Below are positions 25,873 to 35,714 of a stretch of DNA of 64,000 nucleotides, in pieces. The notes beneath the pieces are model-generated. The model ran no database searches, was not told where the DNA came from, and worked only from the letters and a program-made list of their open reading frames with translations. The stretch's first letter is position 1. Every line of letters starts with the position of its first letter. The DNA is from an uncultured Alcanivorax sp. (GTDB taxonomy: Bacteria; Pseudomonadota; Gammaproteobacteria; Pseudomonadales; Alcanivoracaceae). A program made the position numbers and the translations under genes. The stretch is taken from contig NZ_CAMYIV010000011.1 in assembly GCF_947258575.1 (NCBI RefSeq), forward strand, positions 1 through 64,000, given 5' to 3'.

Positions 25873-26634
25873 TTATTTTCGTAGCGTTTTTACCTGAATG
25901 CTTTTGCCTTGCCCTTTTTGTATCTGGAACCACTTGGGGTAGGCGCGGATCATGTCGCTGAGTTTCTTGTGGCCAAACAGGCGGGTGTCGAAATCCGGTT
26001 TGCGCTTGCTCAGGTGCTGGCCCACGGTGCCCAGGTTGGCCCAGTCATCTTCGTCGGAAATGTCGTCGATCACGTTGGCAATCAGCTGCAGCGGGGGCGG
26101 TTCCTTGCTGACCGGTTCGCTGGGGGCAGGCTCATCGGTTTTGCCGGCGGTGTCTTGCGGGGTGTCCGAACGCAATACCTCGGTATAGATGAACTTGTCA
26201 CAGGCGGCTACAAAGGGGCCCGGGGTTTTGCGTTCCCCGAAGCCGTAAACGGTCTGCCCCTCTTCGCGCAATCTGGCCGCCAGACGGGTGAAATCGCTGT
26301 CGCTGGATACCAGACAGAACCCGGACAGTTGTTTCGTGTACAGCAGATCCATGGCATCGATGATCATGCTGCAGTCCGTGGCGTTCTTGCCCTGGGTGTA
26401 GGCGAACTGCTGGATCGGTTGTACGGAGTGTTTCAGCAGTACGTTCTTCCAGCCACCCAGGTTGGGTTTGGTCCAGTCGCCATAGATGCGCTTGACGCTG
26501 GCAGTGCCGAATTTGGCAATTTCCTCGAACAGGCCATCGACGATTTTCGGGGGCGTATTGTCTGCGTCGATCAGCACCGCCAGCGAGGTGCTGCTGATAA
26601 CGGAAGAGTCCGTGTCACTGTTGCTGCCTGCCAT
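25873..26634 (-). CDS. NYN-domain nuclease with C-terminal LOTUS/OST-HTH domain
   Basis: The 253-residue protein resembles LabA/DUF88-type NYN proteins. The PIN-like NYN fold has acidic catalytic residues in LIDADN (D23, D25), GKNATDCSMIIDAMD and SSDSDFT. A proline-rich linker (about 165-180) leads to an OST-HTH/LOTUS RNA-binding module at about 183-253, with DWANLGTVGQHLSKRKPDFD and LSDMIRAYPKWFQI. Such proteins are thought to be RNA-directed endonucleases; the target is unknown. AAAGGA precedes the ATG by 8-9 bases. It converges with the TRAP operon. Confidence 0.9.
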   Translation of the reverse strand: MAGSNSDTDSSVISSTSLAVLIDADNTPPKIVDGLFEEIAKFGTASVKRIYGDWTKPNLGGWKNVLLKHSVQPIQQFAYTQGKNATDCSMIIDAMDLLYTKQLSGFCLVSSDSDFTRLAARLREEGQTVYGFGERKTPGPFVAACDKFIYTEVLRSDTPQDTAGKTDEPAPSEPVSKEPPPLQLIANVIDDISDEDDWANLGTVGQHLSKRKPDFDTRLFGHKKLSDMIRAYPKWFQIQKGQGKSIQVKTLRK

Positions 26635-26687
26635 GATGCATTCCTTTTGCGTGGAATACCGTCAACATAACGGATTCGGTGGGGTAG

Positions 26688-26854
26688 AGTTAACAGTTAA
26701 TAGTGAATAGTTAACAGCGTCGCGAGATAGTGTTTTCCTGGTTTCAAACGAAAGAGGCCGCGGCCAAGTGATGGGCGCGGCCTCTTCGCTTTCAGAAAAA
26801 AACATGCTGCTGGTACGCGTAGCTGTTAACTATTCACTATTAACTGTTAACTGC
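26688..26854. repeat. Gene-end element F (7-nt-unit arrays plus central hairpin)
   Basis: The best-matched pair of arrays. The left (26688-26725) and right (about 26813-26854) each have four units in the same order and are nearly perfect inverses. The hairpin 26752-26765 / 26773-26786 is 14 bp with one mismatch and a 7-nt loop. The right array encodes the last residues and stop of the SDR gene. It lies in a tandem minus-strand junction, upstream of the NYN gene's promoter. Confidence 0.92.
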
Positions 26855-27646
26855 TTTCACCGATTTTCGGTAGACAAAATTGGCCATGGCGCGCAAAGGC
26901 ATTATTCGGATCCAGATGCTTTGCAGGGTCACGGACAGGCCGGGGAGGGCGTAGCGCTTGCCCTTGTTGAGGGCCGCGTAGCCGGCTTTGGCCACCGCTT
27001 CCGGGGTGGCGATTTGTGCCGAGACAAATTCTCTGATGCCGCTGGAGGAGGTGTGTTGGCTCTGGGCGGTATCCAGAAAGGCTGTCCTGGTGGTGCTGGG
27101 GCAGAAGCAGGTGACCTGCACGCCATAGGGTTTCAGCTCTTCGTGCAGGGAGGCGCTGAAGTTGATCACGAAAGCCTTGCTGGCGCTGTAGGCAGCGAAG
27201 AAGGGCATGGGGCAGAAGCCGGCCAGTGAACCGATGTTCATGATCTTGCCGTGGCCACGGGCCTTCATGCGCGCGCCCAACAGCATGCATAGCTTGCTGA
27301 GCGGGATGTTGTTGAGGGTGAGCATGCGCTCCAGTGTCTGGCTGTCCTGTTCCACGTGCTCGCCCATCATGCCGAAGCCCACGTTATTGACCAGTACGTC
27401 CACGTCCAGCTGTTGCTGGTCCAGCCACTGCATGATCGCTTCGGCGGCACCGGGTTGGGACAGGTCCATCTGCACGGCATGGTATTCCACATCAGGGCGT
27501 TGCGCCTTCAGATCGTTGCCAAGCGCGTCCAGTTCCTCCTGCAGCAGGCTGAACACCACGATGCGATAGCCGTCCGCGTTGAACAGCTTGCAGAATTCCC
27601 GACCAATGCCGCCGGCGCCGCCGGTGATCAGAACGGTTCTTGTCAT
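26840..27646 (-). CDS. Short-chain dehydrogenase/reductase
   Basis: This 268-residue classical SDR starts at ATG 27644-27646 with AGGAG upstream. It shows TGGAGGIG (the NAD(P) glycine motif TGxxxGIG, residues 8-15), NNVG (structural motif), and the catalytic YSASK with the Ser in IGSLAGF. It probably reduces or oxidises a lipid-type alcohol or ketone: it is 13 bp downstream of a desaturase in the same operon, under the AraC gene. The last residues …KAVNS are encoded by the right array of element F. Confidence 0.9.
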   Translation of the reverse strand: MTRTVLITGGAGGIGREFCKLFNADGYRIVVFSLLQEELDALGNDLKAQRPDVEYHAVQMDLSQPGAAEAIMQWLDQQQLDVDVLVNNVGFGMMGEHVEQDSQTLERMLTLNNIPLSKLCMLLGARMKARGHGKIMNIGSLAGFCPMPFFAAYSASKAFVINFSASLHEELKPYGVQVTCFCPSTTRTAFLDTAQSQHTSSSGIREFVSAQIATPEAVAKAGYAALNKGKRYALPGLSVTLQSIWIRIMPLRAMANFVYRKSVKAVNS

Positions 27647-27659
27647 GGAGGTTCTCCTG

Positions 27660-28541
27660 TCAGGCGTTGCCGGGGTTGTCGTCGGGGCCAAGCTGGAACG
27701 GGCGGATAATCATGCTGCCGGAATGCGCGCGGTGATATTGCTCACGGGCCTTCCAGGCCTTGCCGTAGCGGTAGAAGGGAATGGTCGGGTAGAGGTGATG
27801 GATCAGGTGATAGTTCTGATACATCAATACCGGCGTTAGCAGCCATTCCTTGCCCATGCGCATCAGCGCGGTGGTGTGCGGGTCCACGTCCTGGCGACCG
27901 GTGTGCGGGTAGTGGGGCAATACCATGAACACCAGGCACATCAGGTAGAAGGAAAAATAGGACGGGATTAGCCACAGCATCATGGCTTCATAGGGGCGCC
28001 AGAGAAACAGGGCGGTGAGCGCCACGCCGGCTACGGCCAGTTCCCGCCAGATTTCTGCGGGTTTCACATTGGGCAGCACCTGCGGATTGCGCAGGAAGTT
28101 GATCAGATAGAGGAAGGGCCAGAAGCCCCACAGGGGCATGGTCCACAGGCTGCTGGCCATCCAGTGATCCGGATCTTTCTGCGGATCATTGGCAAAGCGG
28201 TGATGGCGCATGTGCATCAGCCGGAACATCTTGCCCTTGCCGAACGGCACCGCCACAAAGGTGGCAATGGCGAGGACCAGGTCGTTGTGCTCGGGCTTGC
28301 GGGCGGCACAGCGGTGGATGGCTTCATGGGCTGGTGTGAACATCACATAGCCGGCGATGCTGTTGATGACCAGGCCCACCCAGGCAGGCCAGAGGCCGTT
28401 GAGCACCATCACCCAACTGAGGATGTTGGCCCCGTGGGACAGCACCATGAGGGTCACGGTGGGCCAGGCGATCCGGGGGGATACCTTGAGCCGGCTCAGG
28501 GTCTTCAGTTCGTCGTGTTGCGGGGCGGTTGTCGTTGTCAT
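27660..28541 (-). CDS. Membrane fatty acid desaturase / hydroxylase family protein
   Basis: A 293-residue inner-membrane di-iron enzyme with three histidine boxes: HEAIH, HMRHH and HLIHH. About four to five membrane helices. It belongs to the FA_desaturase superfamily that includes acyl-lipid desaturases and carotenoid hydroxylases; box spacing alone does not tell the substrate. With the downstream SDR (13 bp gap) it forms a two-gene unit, and an AraC-type gene lies 128 bp upstream on the same strand. AGGAG lies at the start. Likely substrates are membrane fatty acids or their derivatives (inference). Confidence 0.87.
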   Translation of the reverse strand: MTTTTAPQHDELKTLSRLKVSPRIAWPTVTLMVLSHGANILSWVMVLNGLWPAWVGLVINSIAGYVMFTPAHEAIHRCAARKPEHNDLVLAIATFVAVPFGKGKMFRLMHMRHHRFANDPQKDPDHWMASSLWTMPLWGFWPFLYLINFLRNPQVLPNVKPAEIWRELAVAGVALTALFLWRPYEAMMLWLIPSYFSFYLMCLVFMVLPHYPHTGRQDVDPHTTALMRMGKEWLLTPVLMYQNYHLIHHLYPTIPFYRYGKAWKAREQYHRAHSGSMIIRPFQLGPDDNPGNA

Positions 28542-28669
28542 GGGCGCTCTCCTGCAAGATGCTGAAACAGAGTGTTTACTTTTTGCAGGGCGAAGATAAG
28601 AGCGGAAAATGCCAACAGGGGGATAAATAATGACAATTATCAGGCGCAGAGGTGAGGAACTACGGAACC

Positions 28670-29671
28670 CTATTGCTCCCCACTGCGAAAGCGGCCGGGG
28701 CTGGTGCCAAACCAGCGCTGGAACGCCCGGCGGAAGCTGGCCACGTCGGTATACCCCAGCTCCTCGGCCACCATGCTGACGGTGTAGTGGGGCAGGCTGA
28801 GCAACTGGGTGGCCCGGCGGCTGAGGGTCTGGTCCCGCAATTGCTGAAAGCGGGTGTCTTCCCGTTTCAGTTTACGGATCAGAGTGCGCGGGCTGAGATG
28901 CAGGCGCTCGGCCATGGCGTCCAGGCTGGACTGGCCACGGCACTGATGCAGCAGGGCGAGCACCTGATCGCTGAGAGTGCCCTGTCGCCGCAGGCTTTCC
29001 TGGCGGGCTTCACATTGCTGCACGGCCATCCACATCAGGTCGCGGTCATGGCCGGGCAAGGGCTCGTCGCCATAACGGGATGGCAGGCAGAGCGCCACCG
29101 CCGGGGCATCAAAGACGATGCGGGTGCCCTTGAAGGTTTGCGGATAGAAGTCGGCGTGGGGTGGCGCCGGGTAATTGAAATGGGCTTCGCCTTCCTCGAT
29201 GGGCTTGCCGCGCAGCACCAGATGGCAGGCATAGGCGGAGGCCATGGCGGACTCGGTGAGAAAGCGCACCACCTCATCCTGCGGGTAGGCGAATGACAGC
29301 ACCAGCTTGAGGCGGTCATCGGTTTCCTGCATCTCGGAACTGAACACCCGGGTGCGGGTGTTGTTGAAGCGGGCAAACAGCTGCATGGCATCGCGCAGGG
29401 TGGGGCTGGCCATGGCGGCAATACCCATGGGGCCGTGCATGGCCGGCAGGGCGCGTAGGCCGGTTTGCAGGGCGATATCCGGGTGCTCGGTGAGCTGCAG
29501 GGCGTTACGGATCAACTGACGGGCACCGGGCCAGTCGATAAAGCCGTCGCTGTGCTGCAGGGTTTCCACATCCACGCCAGTGCCGGCTACCAGGGCTTGC
29601 AGCCCCACCTGATCCAGCCCCAGGGTCTGGGCGATCATGCGGCAGTAGGTCATTGCCAGGTCCGGAGTCAT
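28670..29671 (-). CDS. AraC-family transcriptional regulator
   Basis: 333 residues. The N-terminal domain (about 15-200) has the arabinose-binding-like type 2 fold of OruR/ArgR-type AraC proteins (YCRMIAQTLGLD…, LRALPAMHGPMGIAAMAS). The C-terminal double helix-turn-helix (about 230-330) has LDAMAERLHLSPRTLIRKLK and VSMVAEELGYTDVASFRRAF. It is upstream of and co-directional with the desaturase-SDR pair, so it probably controls them; the ligand may be a lipid (inference). Confidence 0.92.
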   Translation of the reverse strand: MTPDLAMTYCRMIAQTLGLDQVGLQALVAGTGVDVETLQHSDGFIDWPGARQLIRNALQLTEHPDIALQTGLRALPAMHGPMGIAAMASPTLRDAMQLFARFNNTRTRVFSSEMQETDDRLKLVLSFAYPQDEVVRFLTESAMASAYACHLVLRGKPIEEGEAHFNYPAPPHADFYPQTFKGTRIVFDAPAVALCLPSRYGDEPLPGHDRDLMWMAVQQCEARQESLRRQGTLSDQVLALLHQCRGQSSLDAMAERLHLSPRTLIRKLKREDTRFQQLRDQTLSRRATQLLSLPHYTVSMVAEELGYTDVASFRRAFQRWFGTSPGRFRSGEQ

Positions 29672-29794
29672 GGTCGAGCGGGTCCTGTGCGGTGGTGGTG
29701 ATGCGGAACTGAGGAGAAATAGATAGTCGCACCTGGGTTTCGGGCAGGCAATGACAGAACCGCGTGGCTCATTGAGCGGCAGATCAAGGCAGAC

Positions 29795-29960
29795 AAAAAA
29801 ACGGCCGTCAGGGGTGACGGCCTAAGGGGGGGAAGCATGAACCCTCACGGGTTCCGGGTATCTCTATCTCAGAATCAACGCATGGATGTCTGTTCGGACG
29901 GCGATGGCGCCATCCGATAGGTACACAATAGCGACAGGCGCGGGGAGAACCCAGAAGGCT
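29795..29960 (-). ncRNA. Candidate small RNA or long 3' UTR with strong terminator
   Basis: Between the GNAT gene and the AraC gene the minus strand has no good ORF, but ends in a textbook terminator: stem GGCCGTCA / TGACGGCC (29803-29810 / 29815-29822) with a U7 run encoded at 29795-29801. Two further hairpins lie upstream: GAACCC/GGGTTC (29839-29854) and a perfect palindrome GATGGCGCCATC (29903-29914). The stretch starts about 190 nt after the GNAT stop, too far for a simple terminator. I cannot identify a promoter with confidence and the 5' end is a guess. It may be an sRNA or the processed 3' end of the GNAT mRNA. Confidence 0.35.
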
Positions 29961-30014
29961 GGATTGAGCGATGTGATCAGATTTTTCGATCAATTAGAGG
30001 GTTTGGGGCGGATT

Positions 30015-30608
30015 TCAGACCAGTGACTTGCGCATGGCATGGCGAGTGAGCGTGATGCCGTCCCGGTCTGCCTGTTCCTGGCCTTCGCTGGCAAACCCCA
30101 TATAGGCAAAGAAATCGTGGGCGGTGAGGCTGGCGTGGGTGGTCAGTTCGGTGATGCCCTCGATGCGGGCGCCGTCTTCCAGGTGCTGGTAGAGGAGGGT
30201 GGCGATGCCCACCCGGGAGGCCTCCGGGTGCACGAACACCATGTTGATGTAATCGCGAATGCGGTGGGCAAACCCCACCAGCTTGTCGTCCCATTCCGCC
30301 ACCACGGTATCGCCTTCGCTGAGTACCGAGATCAGGCTGTCGTAGCTTTGAGCCCGGCTCCAGGCATCCCGTTGCTGCTGGTCATAATCATCCGCCGCAC
30401 TGACCTGGATGGCCTCGCGGAACACGCCCAGCAGCTCGGCCATGTCCTTGCTGTCCAGGGGGCGTATCTGGAAGGGCATGAGGGCCGCGATGGGATCCGG
30501 CTCCGACGCGCGGGGAGCGGGTTCCGGCTCAGGCTGAGCGGCGGAGTGGGCCGGGGCCTCCGGTTGAACGGGGGTGCGGTGAAAAAGCTGGCGTAGCCAT
30601 TGCAACAT
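30015..30608 (-). CDS. GNAT-family N-acetyltransferase
   Basis: 197 residues from ATG 30606-30608, whose A overlaps the TGA of the upstream gene (TGATG). A Pro/Glu-rich linker (about 12-40) precedes the GNAT domain. The acetyl-CoA pyrophosphate loop is in MVFVHPEASRVGIATLLYQH (R/Q-x-x-G-x-G/A type) and the end has HDFFAYMGFASEGQ. It resembles YafP/ElaA-like acetyltransferases; the acceptor is unknown. It is co-translated with the small coiled-coil protein. Confidence 0.85.
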   Translation of the reverse strand: MLQWLRQLFHRTPVQPEAPAHSAAQPEPEPAPRASEPDPIAALMPFQIRPLDSKDMAELLGVFREAIQVSAADDYDQQQRDAWSRAQSYDSLISVLSEGDTVVAEWDDKLVGFAHRIRDYINMVFVHPEASRVGIATLLYQHLEDGARIEGITELTTHASLTAHDFFAYMGFASEGQEQADRDGITLTRHAMRKSLV

Positions 30609-30886
30609 CACTGATCTGCCTGGGCAGTGTTATCTGCCTCTTCTGAGAGTTTTTTGAGTGCCTGGATTTCTTGCTGTAGCGCGTCCAGGTACTGGTCCTG
30701 TTGGCGGAGAAGTTGTTGCGCTGTGTCCTGGCGATCTTGTAATTCTGCCGCCCGCTCTGACAATTCCTGCTGTTCACGCAGGCGAGCGTCGCGCTCCTCT
30801 TCCGTGAGCAGACGGGCGTTGCTGTCCTGCTCGGCAAACAAAGTGCCGGACAGGATCAGCGCGGTAGCAGCAAACAGGTAACGCAC
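30608..30886 (-). CDS. Small exported coiled-coil protein (92 aa)
   Basis: Starts at GTG 30884-30886 after GGGGGAA. A signal peptide (MRYLFAATALILSGTLFA) is followed by an almost continuous charged heptad-rich coiled coil (residues 25-90, rich in E, Q, R, L), without cysteine. I do not recognise the family. It is likely periplasmic. It is translationally coupled to the GNAT gene (TGATG). Confidence 0.75.
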   Translation of the reverse strand: MRYLFAATALILSGTLFAEQDSNARLLTEEERDARLREQQELSERAAELQDRQDTAQQLLRQQDQYLDALQQEIQALKKLSEEADNTAQADQ

Positions 30887-31021
30887 GGACTTCCCCCAAA
30901 CTGGCCGTGAAGGGAATCAGCATAGCAAAAACGGGGCGCCAAGGGGGAGGGCTAGCTACGCTCGACAGGATAGGGAAAGGGTGGAGGGTTCCCCGGATCC
31001 CGTCATTTCTACGAAGCCGCT

Positions 31022-31247
31022 TGTAGGAGCTATGCTTGTCCCCCAGGGGATCTGCGACATGCGAACCGCGCTTGCGCGGAAATCGACCGCAGGGCGATCA
31101 GGAATCTCAGAGCTCGACAGGTTCCAGAAAGAACGGCGGACAGACCTTTGCCTCTGTCGCCTCGCGACGCTCGGTTCGCACCTCAAGCGGTGCTCCTACG
31201 GGGCGGGGTAGAGCGGTGCAGTTCGCCTGAGGCTCAGTGCACCCTAC
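31022..31247. repeat. Composite REP region
   Basis: The 483 bp between the coiled-coil gene and acnA hold no convincing gene. GTAGGAGC at 31022-31029 and its inverse GCTCCTAC at 31192-31199 bracket about 160 bp, with the REP-like words TTCGCACCTCAAGCGGTGC. Then comes one arm (31215-31247, GGTGCAGTTCGCCTGAGG…) of the repeat that is a full inverted pair at 44135-44216. Confidence 0.65.
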
Positions 31248-31263
31248 GGTGGGGCCACAAATG

Positions 31264-31369
31264 CAGGAGGCCGCGTCCGGTGTTCGGGCGCGGCCTCCTG
31301 GGTCAGAGCAAGCGACACGGCTTGCCCGCGTTCCTGCTCGCAGCTAGCAGCTCGAAGCTAGCCGCTTCT
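31264..31369. repeat. Gene-end element I (GCTAGC-type array with shared hairpin)
   Basis: The hairpin 31264-31278 / 31286-31300 (GGAGGCCGCG core, one G-U pair on the plus strand, 7-nt loop) is the same as in elements A-F. Downstream, 31335-31366 is an array of 7-nt units of the GCTAGC type seen at 1-177, followed directly by the acnA stop. So the central hairpin occurs with two different array families. A left array is not apparent. Confidence 0.8.
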
Positions 31370-34114
<2,745 letters not shown>

Positions 34115-34427
34115 TACACACCTCCTGGGCTCTGATTGGAGTCCCGCGCAGGCGGATAGAGCGACCGCCTGCGGGAACACTGGCGCAGGATCAGTACAGC
34201 ATTGCCACAAACCGAGGCACTGATGACCCTGCGTTATGACGTTAAGTCATTTCATACTACGCCCTTATGGCGGGGACATGAAACTGCCGGGCAAGGTCTT
34301 TGGCGATATCCTGGATGTGGAATGTAACGGCTTGTTGAATAAAGGGGTTTTGACGTTGCGGGGGGGGGGGTCTTGCCTGGGTAAGGGGCGGAAAGAGCCC
34401 TTGCCGGCGTTTATAGAAGCAGGGTTG
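34115..34427. other. Intergenic region with an 11-G homopolymer
   Basis: 313 bp upstream of acnA. It should hold the acnA promoter, which I cannot place. A run of 11 G (34360-34370) stands out. A small plus-strand frame (34236-34457, 73 codons) spans the G run and ends inside the next gene; its second ATG (34278) follows GGCGGGGAC. I do not call it a gene. A weak hairpin (AAGGGGC…GCCCTT, about 34382-34402) may terminate the YgjP-like gene. Confidence 0.5.
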
Positions 34428-34925
34428 TCAGCCGCTTGCGATGTCCTGCCAGAGTAGCCAGAGGCGGGTGTCGAGCTCCAACTGGTGGTAGTCCGGCGCC
34501 ATGTGCGAGCAGAGCTGGTAAAACGCCTTGTTATGGTCCGTTTCTTTGAAGTGGGCCAGTTCGTGGACCACGATCATGCGCAGAAAGGCTTCCGGCGCCG
34601 CCTTGAACTGGCTGGCGATGCGCAGGCTGTTATGGCTTCGCAGTTTGCTGCCGTGGATACGGGTTTGCCGGGTGTGCATGCCCAGTGCCTGACTCAGCGT
34701 CTTCAGCTTGGCGTCGTAATGGGCCTTGCCCAGCGGCGGTGCCTTGCGCAGGTATTGTTGCTTGAGGCTGTTGGCATACTGGAACAGGGCCTTGTCGCCC
34801 TGGATATCATGTTTGTCCGGGTAGCGCTGTTGCAGATAATCACCCAGCTGCCCGCGGTCCACCAGGGTTTGGGCCTGCTGCTGGATCTGGGTGGGGTAGC
34901 CGGTCAGGTAATGCAGGGGATTCAT
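34428..34925 (-). CDS. YgjP-like M48-related metallopeptidase
   Basis: A 165-residue cytosolic protein with HELAH (H121, H125) and a third His in DHNKAFY (H131), the zinc site of the YgjP/DUF45 (WLM-like) group. The N-terminal half is helical and Gln-rich. YgjP has been described as a UTP pyrophosphatase or metallopeptidase, so the activity is not settled. It is divergent from the acyltransferase gene. Confidence 0.82.
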   Translation of the reverse strand: MNPLHYLTGYPTQIQQQAQTLVDRGQLGDYLQQRYPDKHDIQGDKALFQYANSLKQQYLRKAPPLGKAHYDAKLKTLSQALGMHTRQTRIHGSKLRSHNSLRIASQFKAAPEAFLRMIVVHELAHFKETDHNKAFYQLCSHMAPDYHQLELDTRLWLLWQDIASG

Positions 34926-35012
34926 GGGCCGGTTATCGCTTCCTGGATGCGTTGGGCGTTAGTGCCAATGTGATCATTGAGCTGCGTGGGTATGATCGCC
35001 GCTCTCTTTGCA

Positions 35013-35639
35013 ATGGACAATCCCATGTCTTCACCCCAGGACTCTGATTATCCCCGTCGCGGCAATGCCTTTTCCCGGTCGCTGGCCCATGGTTTTTTGC
35101 GCCTGGCAGGCTGGCGGGTGACCAATCCCATGCCGGCAGTGCCCAAGGCAGTCATCATCGGCGGGCCGCATACGTCCAACTGGGATGGTATCTATACCCT
35201 TGCGGCGATGATGCAGCTGGGGCTGGATGCTCACGTGATGATCAAGGATAGCGCCTTCAAGGGGCCGTTTGGGGCAATGCTGCGCTGGATGGGAGCGTTG
35301 CCCATTGCCCGCCACAAGGCGGGTGGGGTCGTCGAGCAGACCGTGGCGCAGTTCAACAGCCGCGACAAGCTGGTCATGGTGGTGGCGCCGGAAGGCACCC
35401 GGGGTGGGGCCACACAATGGAAAACCGGCTTCTATCGTATCGCTGAGCAGGCCGGTGTGCCCATCGTGTTGGCCACAGCGGACTACCAGAAAAAAGAGAT
35501 TACCTTTGCCCGGGTGATTGAACCCTGTGGGGATGTGGAAAAGGATCTGGCGGAAATTTTTGAATGCTATGCGTCCATTCACCCGCGTCATCCGGATAAA
35601 TTGTCGGCACCATTGAAAGCCCTCCGCGAGCGTCGTTAA
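35013..35639 (+). CDS. Lysophospholipid acyltransferase family protein
   Basis: About 208 residues. The acyltransferase motif I is HTSNWD (H-x4-D), and motif III is VAPEGTRGG, as in PlsC-like enzymes that lack a strong N-terminal membrane helix. The start is ambiguous: ATG 34986, 35013 and 35025 all lack a clear ribosome site; I use 35013. It is distinct from olsA. The substrate is unknown. The stop is 75 bp from the converging GH31 gene. Confidence 0.8.
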   Translation: MDNPMSSPQDSDYPRRGNAFSRSLAHGFLRLAGWRVTNPMPAVPKAVIIGGPHTSNWDGIYTLAAMMQLGLDAHVMIKDSAFKGPFGAMLRWMGALPIARHKAGGVVEQTVAQFNSRDKLVMVVAPEGTRGGATQWKTGFYRIAEQAGVPIVLATADYQKKEITFARVIEPCGDVEKDLAEIFECYASIHPRHPDKLSAPLKALRERR

Positions 35640-35714
35640 TACCTGTCAGAGCATGAGTGGCAGATCTGCCCCACTGTTCGGGACTGCCCCTCATCGCTCT
35701 TATGCAACTTCGAT

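Noticed and set aside
34236-34457. Small gene of 73 codons crossing the G run
   Set aside because: It overlaps the end of the YgjP-like gene, contains the homopolymer and shows no domain; evidence is too weak.
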